Shown here piece after piece: positions 34,291 to 43,505 of a DNA stretch of 47,246 nt. Every line of letters starts with the position of its first letter. The stretch's first letter is position 1. The notes beneath the pieces were generated by a model. The model did no database searches. It was not told the DNA's origin and saw only the letters and a list, made by a program, of their open reading frames with translations. This stretch comes from an uncultured Phycisphaerales bacterium (lineage in GTDB: Bacteria > Planctomycetota > Phycisphaerae > Phycisphaerales > SM1A02): NCBI GenBank assembly GCA_905480395.1, contig CAJQQE010000051.1, forward strand, positions 1 through 47,246, written 5' to 3'. The translations under genes were made by a program, and so were the position numbers.

Positions 34291-37127
34291 GAGTTGGCCC
34301 TCCGCATCGACCACACCAGCGTTCCGAGGAACATCGGTCCAAGACCGAGCAAGCCCACCAAGCCGAGTCCCCACGCCACTCGCGATCCGTCGGAGAGCCC
34401 GGAGAACCGCGAGATCTCGCGACCAGTGGCGGCAGTCGCGACCAGTTCATCAAGGCCCGCAAGCCACGCGATACTGCTCAACGCCAGTTCTCGATTGCCC
34501 GGATTCGTCAACACCAAGCGGTCACCCCCCAGCGTGCCCGCTTCGTTGACCAACGCGGACAGCGCCCATCCTCCTGATCCCACCGCAACCAAACGCTGCA
34601 TGCCGTTCTCGCCCATGGCCTCGACCGCCACGGCGACCGGGATTGGTGCTTCGAGTCGACGCCCGTCGGGCATCTCCTCAATCTGCGCGCCATCTCCTCG
34701 CCAGTCGTTCTCCAGCCATCGGAGGGCACTCGGTCGGACCTCGGCGAGTACCACCGCGCTGCCCGAGGTGCCCGGTGCGAGGCCGATCGGTGTCGCATGC
34801 GACACGAATAATCGCTTTCCGCGAAGCGCCTCAATGATGGCGCCGCCAGACGCTTCATTCGCCGGCGGATGACCATCAATTTCCTGCCACGTCTTCACCG
34901 AGCCGCCTTCCGCGGCGTCCGGCAGCCACTCGAATACCACTTGGGCGGTATCGATCTCAACGCCGAGCGTTGACGCCACCGTCGACCACGGATCTGGCTT
35001 TCCGACCAGGGGCAGCATGCTTCTCGCGACCGTGAGGAGGACCGGCTGCCCTTCGGCGATCAATCCGGTGGCGGCACCCAGCAACGCCTTTTCTGCGTCG
35101 TTGTATTCCAGCCCTTTGCGTTGCAACGGCGGTATCACAAACCACACCGTGGTCCGGCCGGGTGCGGCGCCGGGGCGTTCCGTTCGGCCGGGGATCCACT
35201 CCACAACGTCGAAGCGGGCGGTCCGCAACGCATTGGTGATGCCAGCGACCTCCAGCCCGTCGTCCCGATCACGAAGCAATGATCGGTCCTCGGCATGAAC
35301 AAACACGACTTGAGGCATCTGACCGATCTGCAGGGCCCGAATCGCCGCCGCCAGCGTTTCCTCGCCTTGGAACCGACGATCGAATCCGACCACCGCCCCA
35401 TCGCTGCCCTCTCGAACCGCGCTGGCGGGGAAGAGCTGCCAGGCTGGGATCACCAACGAGCCATGCGGACCATCCACAATGGCCACGTCGCCCGCCGCGA
35501 TTGACTCTGCGATCACGGCGACCACGAGCGGATGATCGTTTTCAAGTACGTCGAGTTCGTCACTGGAAGCTCGAAGCAAGACCGCCACCGACTCGATGGC
35601 GGGAATCGTCTTGGCCGACCAATCCCGGGCTGATGCGGGAATCCCCGGATCGATTTCCCACTGCCGAAGGACGTCGGCGACCTGCTCGATCTCACCGGCC
35701 TGCTTTCCATTGTTGGCCGCGAGGGAGGCTCGCGCGAGCCGCCAGTTCGGCAACGGTTGCTGGCTGGTACTTCGAAGGCATTCGTCGACGAACGCCGTAA
35801 AAGCCCCCCCCTGATCGGCGAGGGTCCCGAAGACGAGGCCGATGCGCTCGATCAACGATCGGATCGGACTCTCCGCTGACAACTCTGCGAGCAATGCCAC
35901 CGCCGAGGGTGCGACGTCTCGACCAACCGCCTGAAGTGACTCGAAGGCTTCAACACCGGTTTGGATCTCTCGTTCCCAGATCGCGATCGTCGCGGCGTCA
36001 CGCGAGACGAGCGATTCCAAGACCGCCTCGTATCGGCCAATCGAGCGAGGGTCGACGGGGTCGATCCGCTCGGCTTCGAGGTTCGGCGTCACCTCGTCCA
36101 TCCGGAGGACGACCTCATCGACCTGTCGCATGGTCACCGGATCGGCATCATCTCGGGCGACCAACATTCGGACCGACCAGCCCGGTTCAAGCTGCTTGAG
36201 GAGATCAACGGTGGTTGGCTGAAGCGAATACGCCCTGGTCTTGGTGAGATCCGCCTCGATGCGTAATGGCGGCGATTCCAGCAGAACCGAAAAAGCCACC
36301 GCCGCGACCCCAGCGCCGAGAACGCCGGTCGCCGAGAAGAACAAGGCGATGGCCCGACCAGATCTGGTCGCGGGTCGAATGCGCCGCGGTGCGGCCAGGG
36401 AGACACCCCCCGCAAAGAGGAAGAACACCGCCACAGCGATAAACCAACCAAGGTTGGCGGAATCAAAGAGACCAATCGCAAATTCATCCAGCCTGAGCAG
36501 AGGGTCGAGACCGGAAGTCCACTCAATCCAGGCGAGGGTCTGCCCCGGCGCGAGGAGATCCGCCGGAAGCAATTCGATCAGTGCCGGAACGCCCTTGGCA
36601 ATGAGGATCACCGCGAAGAACAAGAAGAACGTGACGAGATACGCGACGACCTGGCTGGACGTTCGAGTCGAGACTAAGAGCCCCAATGCGATCAGCGTGG
36701 CGCCGGCCAACAGCAGACCAAGTAGACCGCTCCCAAGTTCGCCGGGGTCGGGATTACCGTAGATCTCCGCCACGCCGAAGAGAACGAGAATTGGAATTCC
36801 AAGTACCAAGAGGACGCCGACGCCGGCGAGGAATTTGCCCAGGACGAGTTCCAACGCGGACAAAGGCGAAGTCATGAGAACTTCAAGCGTCCCAAGCCTG
36901 GCTTCCTCGGCGAAACTCCGCATCGAGATTGCCGGAGCAACGACTGCGATCGCCCACCCCGCCATCGAAATCACCGCACGCAGCGTGGCTGGTTCGCCTT
37001 CCCGGAGCGACGCGAAGGCGAAGATGATCGAGGCGACCAGTCCCCAGCCAGCGAGAATAATCCACCCGGTCGGTACCAGGAAGGTCGATGCAAGATCGCG
37101 ACGTGCAATGGCGAGCATGCCCTTCAT
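34287..37127 (-). CDS. Fused ABC-2 permease (GldF-like) and GldG-like domain protein
   Basis: A 946-residue fusion. The first ~235 residues form an ABC-2 permease with six helices, including EEARLGTLEVLMTSPLSALELVLGKFLAG, the conserved cytoplasmic loop of GldF/Nos-type permeases. A linker with two more helices (about 225-275) leads to a long GldG-like (ABC_transp_aux) periplasmic region starting LTKTRAYSLQP, a family signature. A last helix (WGLGLVGLLGLGPMFLGTLVW) ends the protein. In Bacteroidetes, GldF and GldG are separate proteins that work with GldA in gliding. The fusion is seen in other phyla, where the substrate is unknown. Its ATG overlaps the GldA stop and its stop overlaps the DUF4340 start, both as ATGA. 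Confidence 0.9.
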   Translation of the reverse strand: MKGMLAIARRDLASTFLVPTGWIILAGWGLVASIIFAFASLREGEPATLRAVISMAGWAIAVVAPAISMRSFAEEARLGTLEVLMTSPLSALELVLGKFLAGVGVLLVLGIPILVLFGVAEIYGNPDPGELGSGLLGLLLAGATLIALGLLVSTRTSSQVVAYLVTFFLFFAVILIAKGVPALIELLPADLLAPGQTLAWIEWTSGLDPLLRLDEFAIGLFDSANLGWFIAVAVFFLFAGGVSLAAPRRIRPATRSGRAIALFFSATGVLGAGVAAVAFSVLLESPPLRIEADLTKTRAYSLQPTTVDLLKQLEPGWSVRMLVARDDADPVTMRQVDEVVLRMDEVTPNLEAERIDPVDPRSIGRYEAVLESLVSRDAATIAIWEREIQTGVEAFESLQAVGRDVAPSAVALLAELSAESPIRSLIERIGLVFGTLADQGGAFTAFVDECLRSTSQQPLPNWRLARASLAANNGKQAGEIEQVADVLRQWEIDPGIPASARDWSAKTIPAIESVAVLLRASSDELDVLENDHPLVVAVIAESIAAGDVAIVDGPHGSLVIPAWQLFPASAVREGSDGAVVGFDRRFQGEETLAAAIRALQIGQMPQVVFVHAEDRSLLRDRDDGLEVAGITNALRTARFDVVEWIPGRTERPGAAPGRTTVWFVIPPLQRKGLEYNDAEKALLGAATGLIAEGQPVLLTVARSMLPLVGKPDPWSTVASTLGVEIDTAQVVFEWLPDAAEGGSVKTWQEIDGHPPANEASGGAIIEALRGKRLFVSHATPIGLAPGTSGSAVVLAEVRPSALRWLENDWRGDGAQIEEMPDGRRLEAPIPVAVAVEAMGENGMQRLVAVGSGGWALSALVNEAGTLGGDRLVLTNPGNRELALSSIAWLAGLDELVATAATGREISRFSGLSDGSRVAWGLGLVGLLGLGPMFLGTLVWSMRRANS

Positions 37128-38086
37128 GCCGCTTCTCCGTCATGGTCATCATCGTCGGCTTCCCGATCGAGCAACTGCAGGAAGACCGTTTCGAGCCCTG
37201 GGGCATCGTGCCGGAGTTCGACCATCGAGCCTCCGGCGGCGGAAATCGCCGCACCAATCGCCCGACCTCGGTCGGGACCATCGAATTCGAAGCGAAGATC
37301 GCCATTCGGAGCAACCTCCGCAGGAACGTGGATTTCCGCGACGCGATCGATGGCGGTCGTCAGTCGCGACGTTAACGCCGCATCGTTGGGCGCGGCGATG
37401 GTGATCGAGGACCGCCCATTCACCCCGTTGCGAAGTTCATCAATGCTGCCTTCGGCCAGTTTTCGGCCCTCATTGAGAATCACGATGTGATCCGCGACGG
37501 CTTCGATCTCTTGCATGATGTGACTGGAAAGCAGGACGGTCCGAGTCTCGGCAAGCCGGCGGATCAGGCGCCGAAAATCACGGAGCTGACGCGGGTCGAG
37601 GCCCACGGTCGGTTCGTCGAGTACCAGGAGCGCCGGATCACCCATCAGGGAGGCGGCCAGTCCGGTGCGTTGTCGGAAGCCCTTGCTCAGTTGCCCAATG
37701 AGTCTTCGAGCGACTTGACCAAGGTCGCAGGCGTCTAACGCGAACTCCGCGGTTCGATTGATCGTCGATTGATCGAGTCCCAGGAGCCTTCCCTTAAAAC
37801 GGAGGAACTCGATCACCCGCATCTCGGGATACGAGGGTGCCGATTCCGGGAGATAGCCGAGCCGGGCCAGCGCGGCTCGCCGTTGCGATGGCATTTCGTA
37901 ACCGGCAACCCGCAATGAGCCTTCGTCGGGTGGCAGCATGCCGGTGATCATCCGCATGGTCGTGGTTTTGCCTGCGCCATTCGGCCCCAGAAGACCACAG
38001 ACAATACCGTCCGGAACCTCGAGGTCGAGGCCCTTCACTGCCGTAAACCGGCCGTATCGCTTGGTAATTCCCTTCGCCTGAATCAT
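37124..38086 (-). CDS. ABC transporter ATPase, GldA type
   Basis: A 320-residue ATPase with Walker A GPNGAGKT, Q-loop YLPESAPSYPEM (the typical GldA sequence), signature QLSKGFRQR, Walker B LLVLDEPTVGLDPRQ and switch His in LLSSHIMQEIEA. The C-terminal extension includes APGLETVFLQLL and ends in an acidic Asp/His/Glu stretch. It powers the following fused permease. The start is taken at 38086 (MIQAKGITKRYG) where family homology begins; no strong ribosome site is seen, and in-frame starts upstream (for example 38164) are possible. It is divergent from the PAS-GAF-REC gene across 244 bp. Confidence 0.93.
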   Translation of the reverse strand: MIQAKGITKRYGRFTAVKGLDLEVPDGIVCGLLGPNGAGKTTTMRMITGMLPPDEGSLRVAGYEMPSQRRAALARLGYLPESAPSYPEMRVIEFLRFKGRLLGLDQSTINRTAEFALDACDLGQVARRLIGQLSKGFRQRTGLAASLMGDPALLVLDEPTVGLDPRQLRDFRRLIRRLAETRTVLLSSHIMQEIEAVADHIVILNEGRKLAEGSIDELRNGVNGRSSITIAAPNDAALTSRLTTAIDRVAEIHVPAEVAPNGDLRFEFDGPDRGRAIGAAISAAGGSMVELRHDAPGLETVFLQLLDREADDDDHDGEAA

Positions 38087-38330
38087 CTGGGAGGGTCGTT
38101 CCGGAATCGGATGCCCCTCGTCGACGACCCCCGGCGGGTCGTACGGACGATGGCGGAACCCCATCCTACCGCCGCCCGAATGGTCCCGGTGGAGTGACCG
38201 CGAGCCTTTCGCCCCAACCAAACCACCGGCTCGGGCTCCAGCGACCATCGTTGCCGTGCCGATGTTCCTTCATGCCTTCTTCCGGGATACGCTTCCCGAT
38301 CCCCCCTGTCTCCTCAGGAGCACCCGGCCG

Positions 38331-39959
38331 ATGAATGATGCCGACGCCAGATCTCGTGCCCGGCTTGTCCTGCCTTTGGGTATTGACGCCGAGATGTTCC
38401 TCGCTCGGATGCCGGATGTCGTCGCCGATTTCCTCCGCACCGCGTGCGATCTCGTCCCCGAAGAGCTCTCCGGCGGTGATCCTCGAATCACTGCCGCCCT
38501 CGACGGACTCGGCGAAGGCGTCGCCGTCGTCGTCGAGAATGGCGAAATCGTTTGGATGAACGACCAACTCGCCGACCACACCCCCGAGTTGCTTCGGCTC
38601 TTCTCGGATGCTGCCGCGGAAGTCATTGTGGGATTCATGGAGCATCCCGACGTGAACGATGGCGAATCCGCCCGAGTGGATTTCAGTCATGAAGATCGCC
38701 ACTACGCGGTGATCTGCTCCCCGATGCCCGACGATCCAACTCGACGAACCGCGGCGGCCCTGATCTCCGATGTCACGGATCTGAAACGGACTGAATTGCT
38801 GGTTGAGGAGATCGATCAAGCCGGCGGCGACCTTCTCGATCTTGATCCGGACACCATCAACCCCCTCGATGTGGGTGCCCGCCTTCGCCTCGTCGAAGAC
38901 AAGGTGATTCGAACGATGCGTTCGGTGATTGGATTCGAACACTTCGAAGTTCGACTCGTCGATCGAAAGAATGACCAACTCGAATTGGTGATGGGTTCGG
39001 GAATGGAACCGCTTTCGATCGGCGAACGACTCTTCGTGAGCCGAACCGAAAACGGAATCTCGGGGATGGTCGCCACCAGCGGGCAGGCCTATCTCTGCAG
39101 AGATACTCGTGAGGACCCTTTGTACGTCACGGGAATCCCCGATGCGCTGAGCAGCCTGACCGTGCCGCTCAAACTGCGGGATCGGGTGGTTGGCGTGCTG
39201 AATGTCGAAAGCGCCGAGCCTGACGCGTTTGATGAACGCGATCAGATGCTGGTGGAGCTTTACGGCCGTTACATCGCAATGGCGATCAACATCCTCGACA
39301 TGCTGGTGGTGGAGCGATATACGACAAACCGCAATTTCTCCAGCACCGTGCTGGGAGAACTAAACCACCCGCTCGAGGCGATTACTCGGAATGCCGCTGA
39401 AATTCGAGCGGGCTATGTCGGCGACGGACCCATGGCGGAGAAACTCGATGCGATCATCGCGTCGGTCGAATCAGTCCGGGCAAGAGTTCTGGCCTGCACC
39501 TCCGGACCGCAGACGATCCTTGGAAAATCTGATGACGAGTCGGAGATCATTGACGATCCGCTAATCAGCGGGCGTCGGATTCTCGTCGCCGACGATGAAG
39601 AGACGATTCGGGGTGCCATCAAGATGCTTCTCGAGCAGCGGGGTGCGTCTGTGGAAGCCCATACCGACGGATCGGGAGCCATCGAATCGCTCGAATCGGG
39701 CGGTGCCCCGTTCGACCTCGTCATCTCAGACGTTCGAATGCCCGATCGGAACGGATACGAAGTCTTCCGCGCTGCCAAGAGTTTGGCGTCCGAGCTTCCG
39801 GTGATTCTCATGACCGGCTTTGGCTACGACCCCCACCATTCGATCGTCCGATCGAGCCAGGAGGGCTTGGAAGCGTTCTTGTTCAAGCCTTTTCAAGTCT
39901 CCCTGCTCATCGAGGAAGTGCACAAAGCCCTCGCCAGTTCATCCTCGCCGCAAGAATAA
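38331..39959 (+). CDS. PAS-GAF-His-box-REC signalling protein without ATPase domain
   Basis: A 542-residue cytoplasmic signalling protein. A PAS-like segment (about 53-150) leads to a GAF domain (about 181-325) and a helical segment LGELNHPLEAITRNAAEI (His346) that resembles a histidine-kinase dimerisation box. No ATP-binding catalytic domain follows; instead the chain goes directly into a REC domain with acidic pair 421-422, Asp467 (ISDVRMPDRNG) and Lys519 (LFKPF). It therefore looks like a scaffold or phospho-relay partner, or a kinase that lost its catalytic half. AGGAG lies 10 nt before the ATG. It has no membrane helix and no partner kinase nearby. It is divergent from the Gld operon. 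Confidence 0.8.
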   Translation: MNDADARSRARLVLPLGIDAEMFLARMPDVVADFLRTACDLVPEELSGGDPRITAALDGLGEGVAVVVENGEIVWMNDQLADHTPELLRLFSDAAAEVIVGFMEHPDVNDGESARVDFSHEDRHYAVICSPMPDDPTRRTAAALISDVTDLKRTELLVEEIDQAGGDLLDLDPDTINPLDVGARLRLVEDKVIRTMRSVIGFEHFEVRLVDRKNDQLELVMGSGMEPLSIGERLFVSRTENGISGMVATSGQAYLCRDTREDPLYVTGIPDALSSLTVPLKLRDRVVGVLNVESAEPDAFDERDQMLVELYGRYIAMAINILDMLVVERYTTNRNFSSTVLGELNHPLEAITRNAAEIRAGYVGDGPMAEKLDAIIASVESVRARVLACTSGPQTILGKSDDESEIIDDPLISGRRILVADDEETIRGAIKMLLEQRGASVEAHTDGSGAIESLESGGAPFDLVISDVRMPDRNGYEVFRAAKSLASELPVILMTGFGYDPHHSIVRSSQEGLEAFLFKPFQVSLLIEEVHKALASSSSPQE

Positions 39960-40065
39960 TCGCCCTCGGATCACGGATCGTGGACCGCGGTTTGACCAAG
40001 AGATCCCAACAGATGCAAACGAATGGGACGATCCGACGATCGCTGGTCAGGCATGACCCAAGGGC

Positions 40066-41235
40066 TCAGGCACCGGGATGCCGGCCAGAAACCACGCGGT
40101 CAAGTTCATCGACGTCCTGATGGAGTTGGATCTCCTCAAACCCCGCCGCCGCGAAGAGGCTTTGAACCGCCGATGCCTGGTCATACTGCATTTCGATCGC
40201 CAGAATTCCGCCGGGCACGAGCCACCCGGGTGCCCCATCGATCACTTCTCGAATGACTTCTAGGCCGTCCTTTCCGCCCCGGAGTGCGGTGGCGGGTTCG
40301 TGATCGCGGACATTCGGGGGGCAAAGATCGAATTCTGCATCGCTGATGTACGGCGGATTGGAGACGATGAGGTCGAAGCTTGATGATTCTTCGGCGGTCA
40401 ATGGCTCGTACAGGGATCCAATTCTGACATCGATGCGATCCGCATGAAGGTGGCGGGCGACGTTCCGCTGCGCGAGCCCAGCGGCCGCCTCGACCAGTTC
40501 GGTCGCGACGACGCTCGCCTGAACAAAATGCTCGGTGTTGATCTCGGCGGGCAGGGCCTCCTGTATCGCCGCGTCTTCTCGGTCTTCCGCGCCTGAATCC
40601 TGAATCTCGACCTGGTCCTCGTCTTGGTCCTCGACTTGGTCCTCGACTTGGTCCTCGTCTTCCCCCTCGAATTCGTCCTCAATCTCCAGAATCGCCTTGC
40701 CGCCGGCAGCAGGCCCGCCTCCCGAACTGAGCGCCGTCGAAAGCCGGCCCAGATCAGCGCGAGCAGCCGCCTCAGCCTCGTGCATTCGCGCCGCCGCTCG
40801 ATAGGGTCGGTTGATGAGATTCAGCAGTGCGATCGAAACACATCCGGTTCCGGTGCAAAGATCAAGGATTCGGACTGAACCCGACGTCGTAGGGAGTCGT
40901 TGATGCCCCACTTCGACAAGGGTTTCCGTCGCTGGCCGCGGGATCATGGTGCTGGAATCGACTTCGATCCGGGCCTGATGGAACCAGGCTTCACCCACCA
41001 GATACTGGACCGGCTCGTGATTTGAGGCTCGCTTGACCCACGCTCGGAGCGTCGCACGCTCTTCGTCGCTGGCCAGACGATCAGGCTCCATGTAGAGACG
41101 AAGCCGCTCGGCACCGATCGCCGCGGAAAGGAGCATGTCGGCGCAGACCGCGGGAGACTCCACCCCTCTCTCTTCGAGGTGAGTCTTGATCCAAGTTCGA
41201 AGGCGTCCGGTTGTCCATGGTTCTTGATCTTGCAC
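40066..41235 (-). CDS. prmC: Peptide chain release factor N5-glutamine methyltransferase (PrmC) with acidic insertion
   Basis: Methylates the Gln of the GGQ motif of release factors. SAM motif I is ILDLCTGTGCVSIALL (about 123-138) and the catalytic NPPY is at 293-296 (VSNPPYISDAEFD). The N-terminal helical domain (EPVQYLVGEAWF, then IPRPATETLVE) is normal. About 95 residues (about 140-235) are inserted between motif I and the following beta strand; they are rich in Asp, Glu and Gln and include a 12-bp DNA repeat giving DQVE/DQDE units. The family is about 280 residues, and this one is 389, so the insert accounts for the excess. GTG at 41235 is chosen near the family N-terminus; the frame stays open far upstream and no good ribosome site is visible. 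Confidence 0.85.
   Translation of the reverse strand: MQDQEPWTTGRLRTWIKTHLEERGVESPAVCADMLLSAAIGAERLRLYMEPDRLASDEERATLRAWVKRASNHEPVQYLVGEAWFHQARIEVDSSTMIPRPATETLVEVGHQRLPTTSGSVRILDLCTGTGCVSIALLNLINRPYRAAARMHEAEAAARADLGRLSTALSSGGGPAAGGKAILEIEDEFEGEDEDQVEDQVEDQDEDQVEIQDSGAEDREDAAIQEALPAEINTEHFVQASVVATELVEAAAGLAQRNVARHLHADRIDVRIGSLYEPLTAEESSSFDLIVSNPPYISDAEFDLCPPNVRDHEPATALRGGKDGLEVIREVIDGAPGWLVPGGILAIEMQYDQASAVQSLFAAAGFEEIQLHQDVDELDRVVSGRHPGA
40611..40658. repeat. 12-bp tandem repeat inside prmC
   Basis: Four copies of a 12-bp unit (CTTGGTCCTCGA on the plus strand, with minor changes) are followed by a degenerate fifth unit. They encode DEDQ/VEDQ acidic repeats within the PrmC insertion. The unit length keeps the frame, so copy-number change would only lengthen or shorten the protein. 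Confidence 0.88.
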
Positions 41236-41367
41236 ATGGGCATCGTACGGGCGATTTCTCACCGAAAGAGCAATTCCGCCGAAAGTCCGGCCCGGATGTA
41301 TGATTCTCCTCCACCGTCGGCCGTGCGGTACACCCTTCTCCGACTTCGAGTCAGGATCAACAAACCC

Positions 41368-41823
41368 GTGACCACCGACCTCCGAATCAATGACATCGTG
41401 GACCGTATGACCGCCTCCGAAAAGTTCGCCACGATCGAATCCAGTGGCGAGACCATCCGCTGCCGGGCTCGCGATGTCGAAAGCGATGCGTTCTACATTC
41501 TCACCCGCACCGATGCCGGCCTGATCGTTCGATTCGAAACCCCTGACCGCTGGCTCAGTGAGTCGGTGGAATCCGACCTCTACAACTCCAGCGATTCGTT
41601 GGAGGAGCTTCTCGAGGAGTCCCTCGATGAACTGGAGTGGCCGATCGACGAGATTCCAGTGACCACGTTTCGCCACTTCCGCAGTGATGACCTTCTCTAC
41701 ACCTTCGAGAACGACGTCCCCACCGGCGACGATGCGACCGAGGTTGGCGGGACTTGGCTGCTCGCCTACGAGGCAACGTTTCGTGAACTCGGCGATGTTG
41801 CCGGCGAGACCGAAGATGCGTGA
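41368..41823 (+). CDS. Acidic protein of unknown function
   Basis: About 151 residues, not recognised. It is highly acidic in its middle (SLEELLEESLDELEWPIDE) with beta-rich flanks (FATIESSGETIRCRARDV, AFYILTRTDAGLIVRFE). No signal peptide or membrane helix is present. The start is uncertain: GTG at 41368 is used because AGGA lies upstream and the preceding residues look unstructured and Arg-rich, but an ATG at 41296 is in frame and would add 24 residues. It is divergent from prmC and 63 bp ahead of the glycosyltransferase gene, probably co-transcribed with it. I do not assign a function. Confidence 0.6.
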   Translation: MTTDLRINDIVDRMTASEKFATIESSGETIRCRARDVESDAFYILTRTDAGLIVRFETPDRWLSESVESDLYNSSDSLEELLEESLDELEWPIDEIPVTTFRHFRSDDLLYTFENDVPTGDDATEVGGTWLLAYEATFRELGDVAGETEDA

Positions 41824-41886
41824 TCTCTCTCAGTCTCACGAATTCGAATACCACCAGAGATTTTCGTTCCGATCGGCGACGACCTG

Positions 41887-43380
41887 ATGGCCACACGCGT
41901 GCTCATGCTGGGCTGGGAATTTCCTCCATTCATCACGGGCGGTCTTGGGACGGCCTGCCACGGGCTGACCCGAGCCATGGACCGCGCTGGGATGGAGACG
42001 ACCTTCGTCCTACCCAAGAGCGTGCCCGGCGATGCCGATGACGCGGCCCACGTCGAACTGGTAAGCCCTGCAAGCAGCATGGGCGACACCCTTCCGGAGT
42101 ACCAGCCTCGTTCTGCAGAGACGGTCACCGTCGAAACACGAACCATCACGCGTGGGCCTGAGCAACGGCTCGTCGAGGTCGTCCGCGAACTTCGTGAGCA
42201 GTTCAAACACACCCGATTCGTCGATCTGCCGGTTGAGGTGCAGTCGGTGTATCGCGAACAGGAAACGACCTGGCGTCGCGTTCTGGAGGAATACGACCTC
42301 GATGAGAGTCGGCTCGAAACGCTGGTCGAAGCCGGTGCCTTCGGAGATCCCACCACGGTGACCGAATCGATGGCGCTCCGATCGGCGATTCCCGAACGAG
42401 ACCCCGAAGAAGCGGCCATGGCCGCGCGAGCCAATAAATCCGCTGATTACGGAGGCGACCTGATCGGACAGGCCCACGCCTATGCGAAGTTCTGCCTCGA
42501 AGTCGCCAAGCGCACCCAATTCGACGTGGTTCACGCCCACGACTGGCTGACCTACCCCGCTGGTTTGGCGGTCGCACAACTCACTGGTAAACCGCTGGTG
42601 GTTCACGTGCACTCGACCGAGTTCGATCGTTCCGGCGAGCATGTCAACCAAGCGGTCTACAACATCGAACGCCGCGGAATGCATGGAGCGATGCAGGTCA
42701 TTGCCGTCAGCCAGCTCACCAAGAACCTCTGCGTCTCGCGATATGGGATCGCGCCTTCGAAAGTTGATGTCGTCTACAACGGCGTCGAATTCGACCCCAT
42801 TGAAAAAGGCGTCAAGTCGATCACTTCCAAGGACAAGATTGTTCTCTTCTTCGGAAGAATCACCATGCAGAAGGGGCCGGAGTACTTTGTCCAGGCCGCC
42901 AAGCGGGTGCTCGACGTGATGGAAGACGTCAAGTTCGTGGTCGCCGGAAGCGGCGATCTCGCATCGATGATGATTGAGATGGCGGCGGAGATGGGCATTG
43001 GGCACAAGGTGCTCTTCACCGGATTTCTCCGCGGCGGCGATATCAAACGGGTCTTCGCCCTCGCCGACCTCTACGTGATGCCAAGCGTGAGCGAACCCTT
43101 CGGCATCGCCCCCCTTGAGGCCATGAGTAACGACGTTCCAGCACTGATTTCAAAATCCAGCGGCGTCAGCGAAGTCCTCACCCACGCCCTCAAGGTCGAT
43201 TTCTGGGACGTTGAGGAAATGGCCAATAAGATCGTCGCGGTTCTGAAGCACCCCCCGCTTCGCAAGGCCCTCCGTGACAACGGGCAGTTCGAGATCCGTG
43301 CCCTCACCTGGGACGGCGCGGCGACCCGTTGCGGCCAGGTCTACGACCAGGTTGTCCGGCAGTTCAACGCCAAGGCCTGA
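41887..43380 (+). CDS. Glycosyltransferase family 4 (glycogen-synthase-like)
   Basis: A 497-residue GT-B glycosyltransferase. The start WEFPPFITGGLGTACHGLTRAM matches the nucleotide-sugar-binding N-terminus of glycogen synthase and family 4 enzymes, HAHDWLTYPAGLAVA the acceptor side, and KIVLFFGRITMQKGPEYFVQAAK the donor domain. EPFGIAPLEAM carries the E-x7-E pair. A variable helical insert (about residues 85-185) lies between the N-terminal strand and HAHDW. The donor and product are unknown; glycogen-like polymer or exopolysaccharide synthesis are options (inference). It follows the acidic protein gene after 63 bp. Confidence 0.9.
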   Translation: MATRVLMLGWEFPPFITGGLGTACHGLTRAMDRAGMETTFVLPKSVPGDADDAAHVELVSPASSMGDTLPEYQPRSAETVTVETRTITRGPEQRLVEVVRELREQFKHTRFVDLPVEVQSVYREQETTWRRVLEEYDLDESRLETLVEAGAFGDPTTVTESMALRSAIPERDPEEAAMAARANKSADYGGDLIGQAHAYAKFCLEVAKRTQFDVVHAHDWLTYPAGLAVAQLTGKPLVVHVHSTEFDRSGEHVNQAVYNIERRGMHGAMQVIAVSQLTKNLCVSRYGIAPSKVDVVYNGVEFDPIEKGVKSITSKDKIVLFFGRITMQKGPEYFVQAAKRVLDVMEDVKFVVAGSGDLASMMIEMAAEMGIGHKVLFTGFLRGGDIKRVFALADLYVMPSVSEPFGIAPLEAMSNDVPALISKSSGVSEVLTHALKVDFWDVEEMANKIVAVLKHPPLRKALRDNGQFEIRALTWDGAATRCGQVYDQVVRQFNAKA

Positions 43381-43505
43381 CGCCGATCGGTGATCTGCAT
43401 TCCTCCCCGCTCGAATGACGCCCCAAAGCCAGAGTCCGATCGGCCTCTCCGCTACAATCGTCGACCTTGAACTTGGTCTCGCGGGACCTGCGGAGATGTC
43501 AACGA

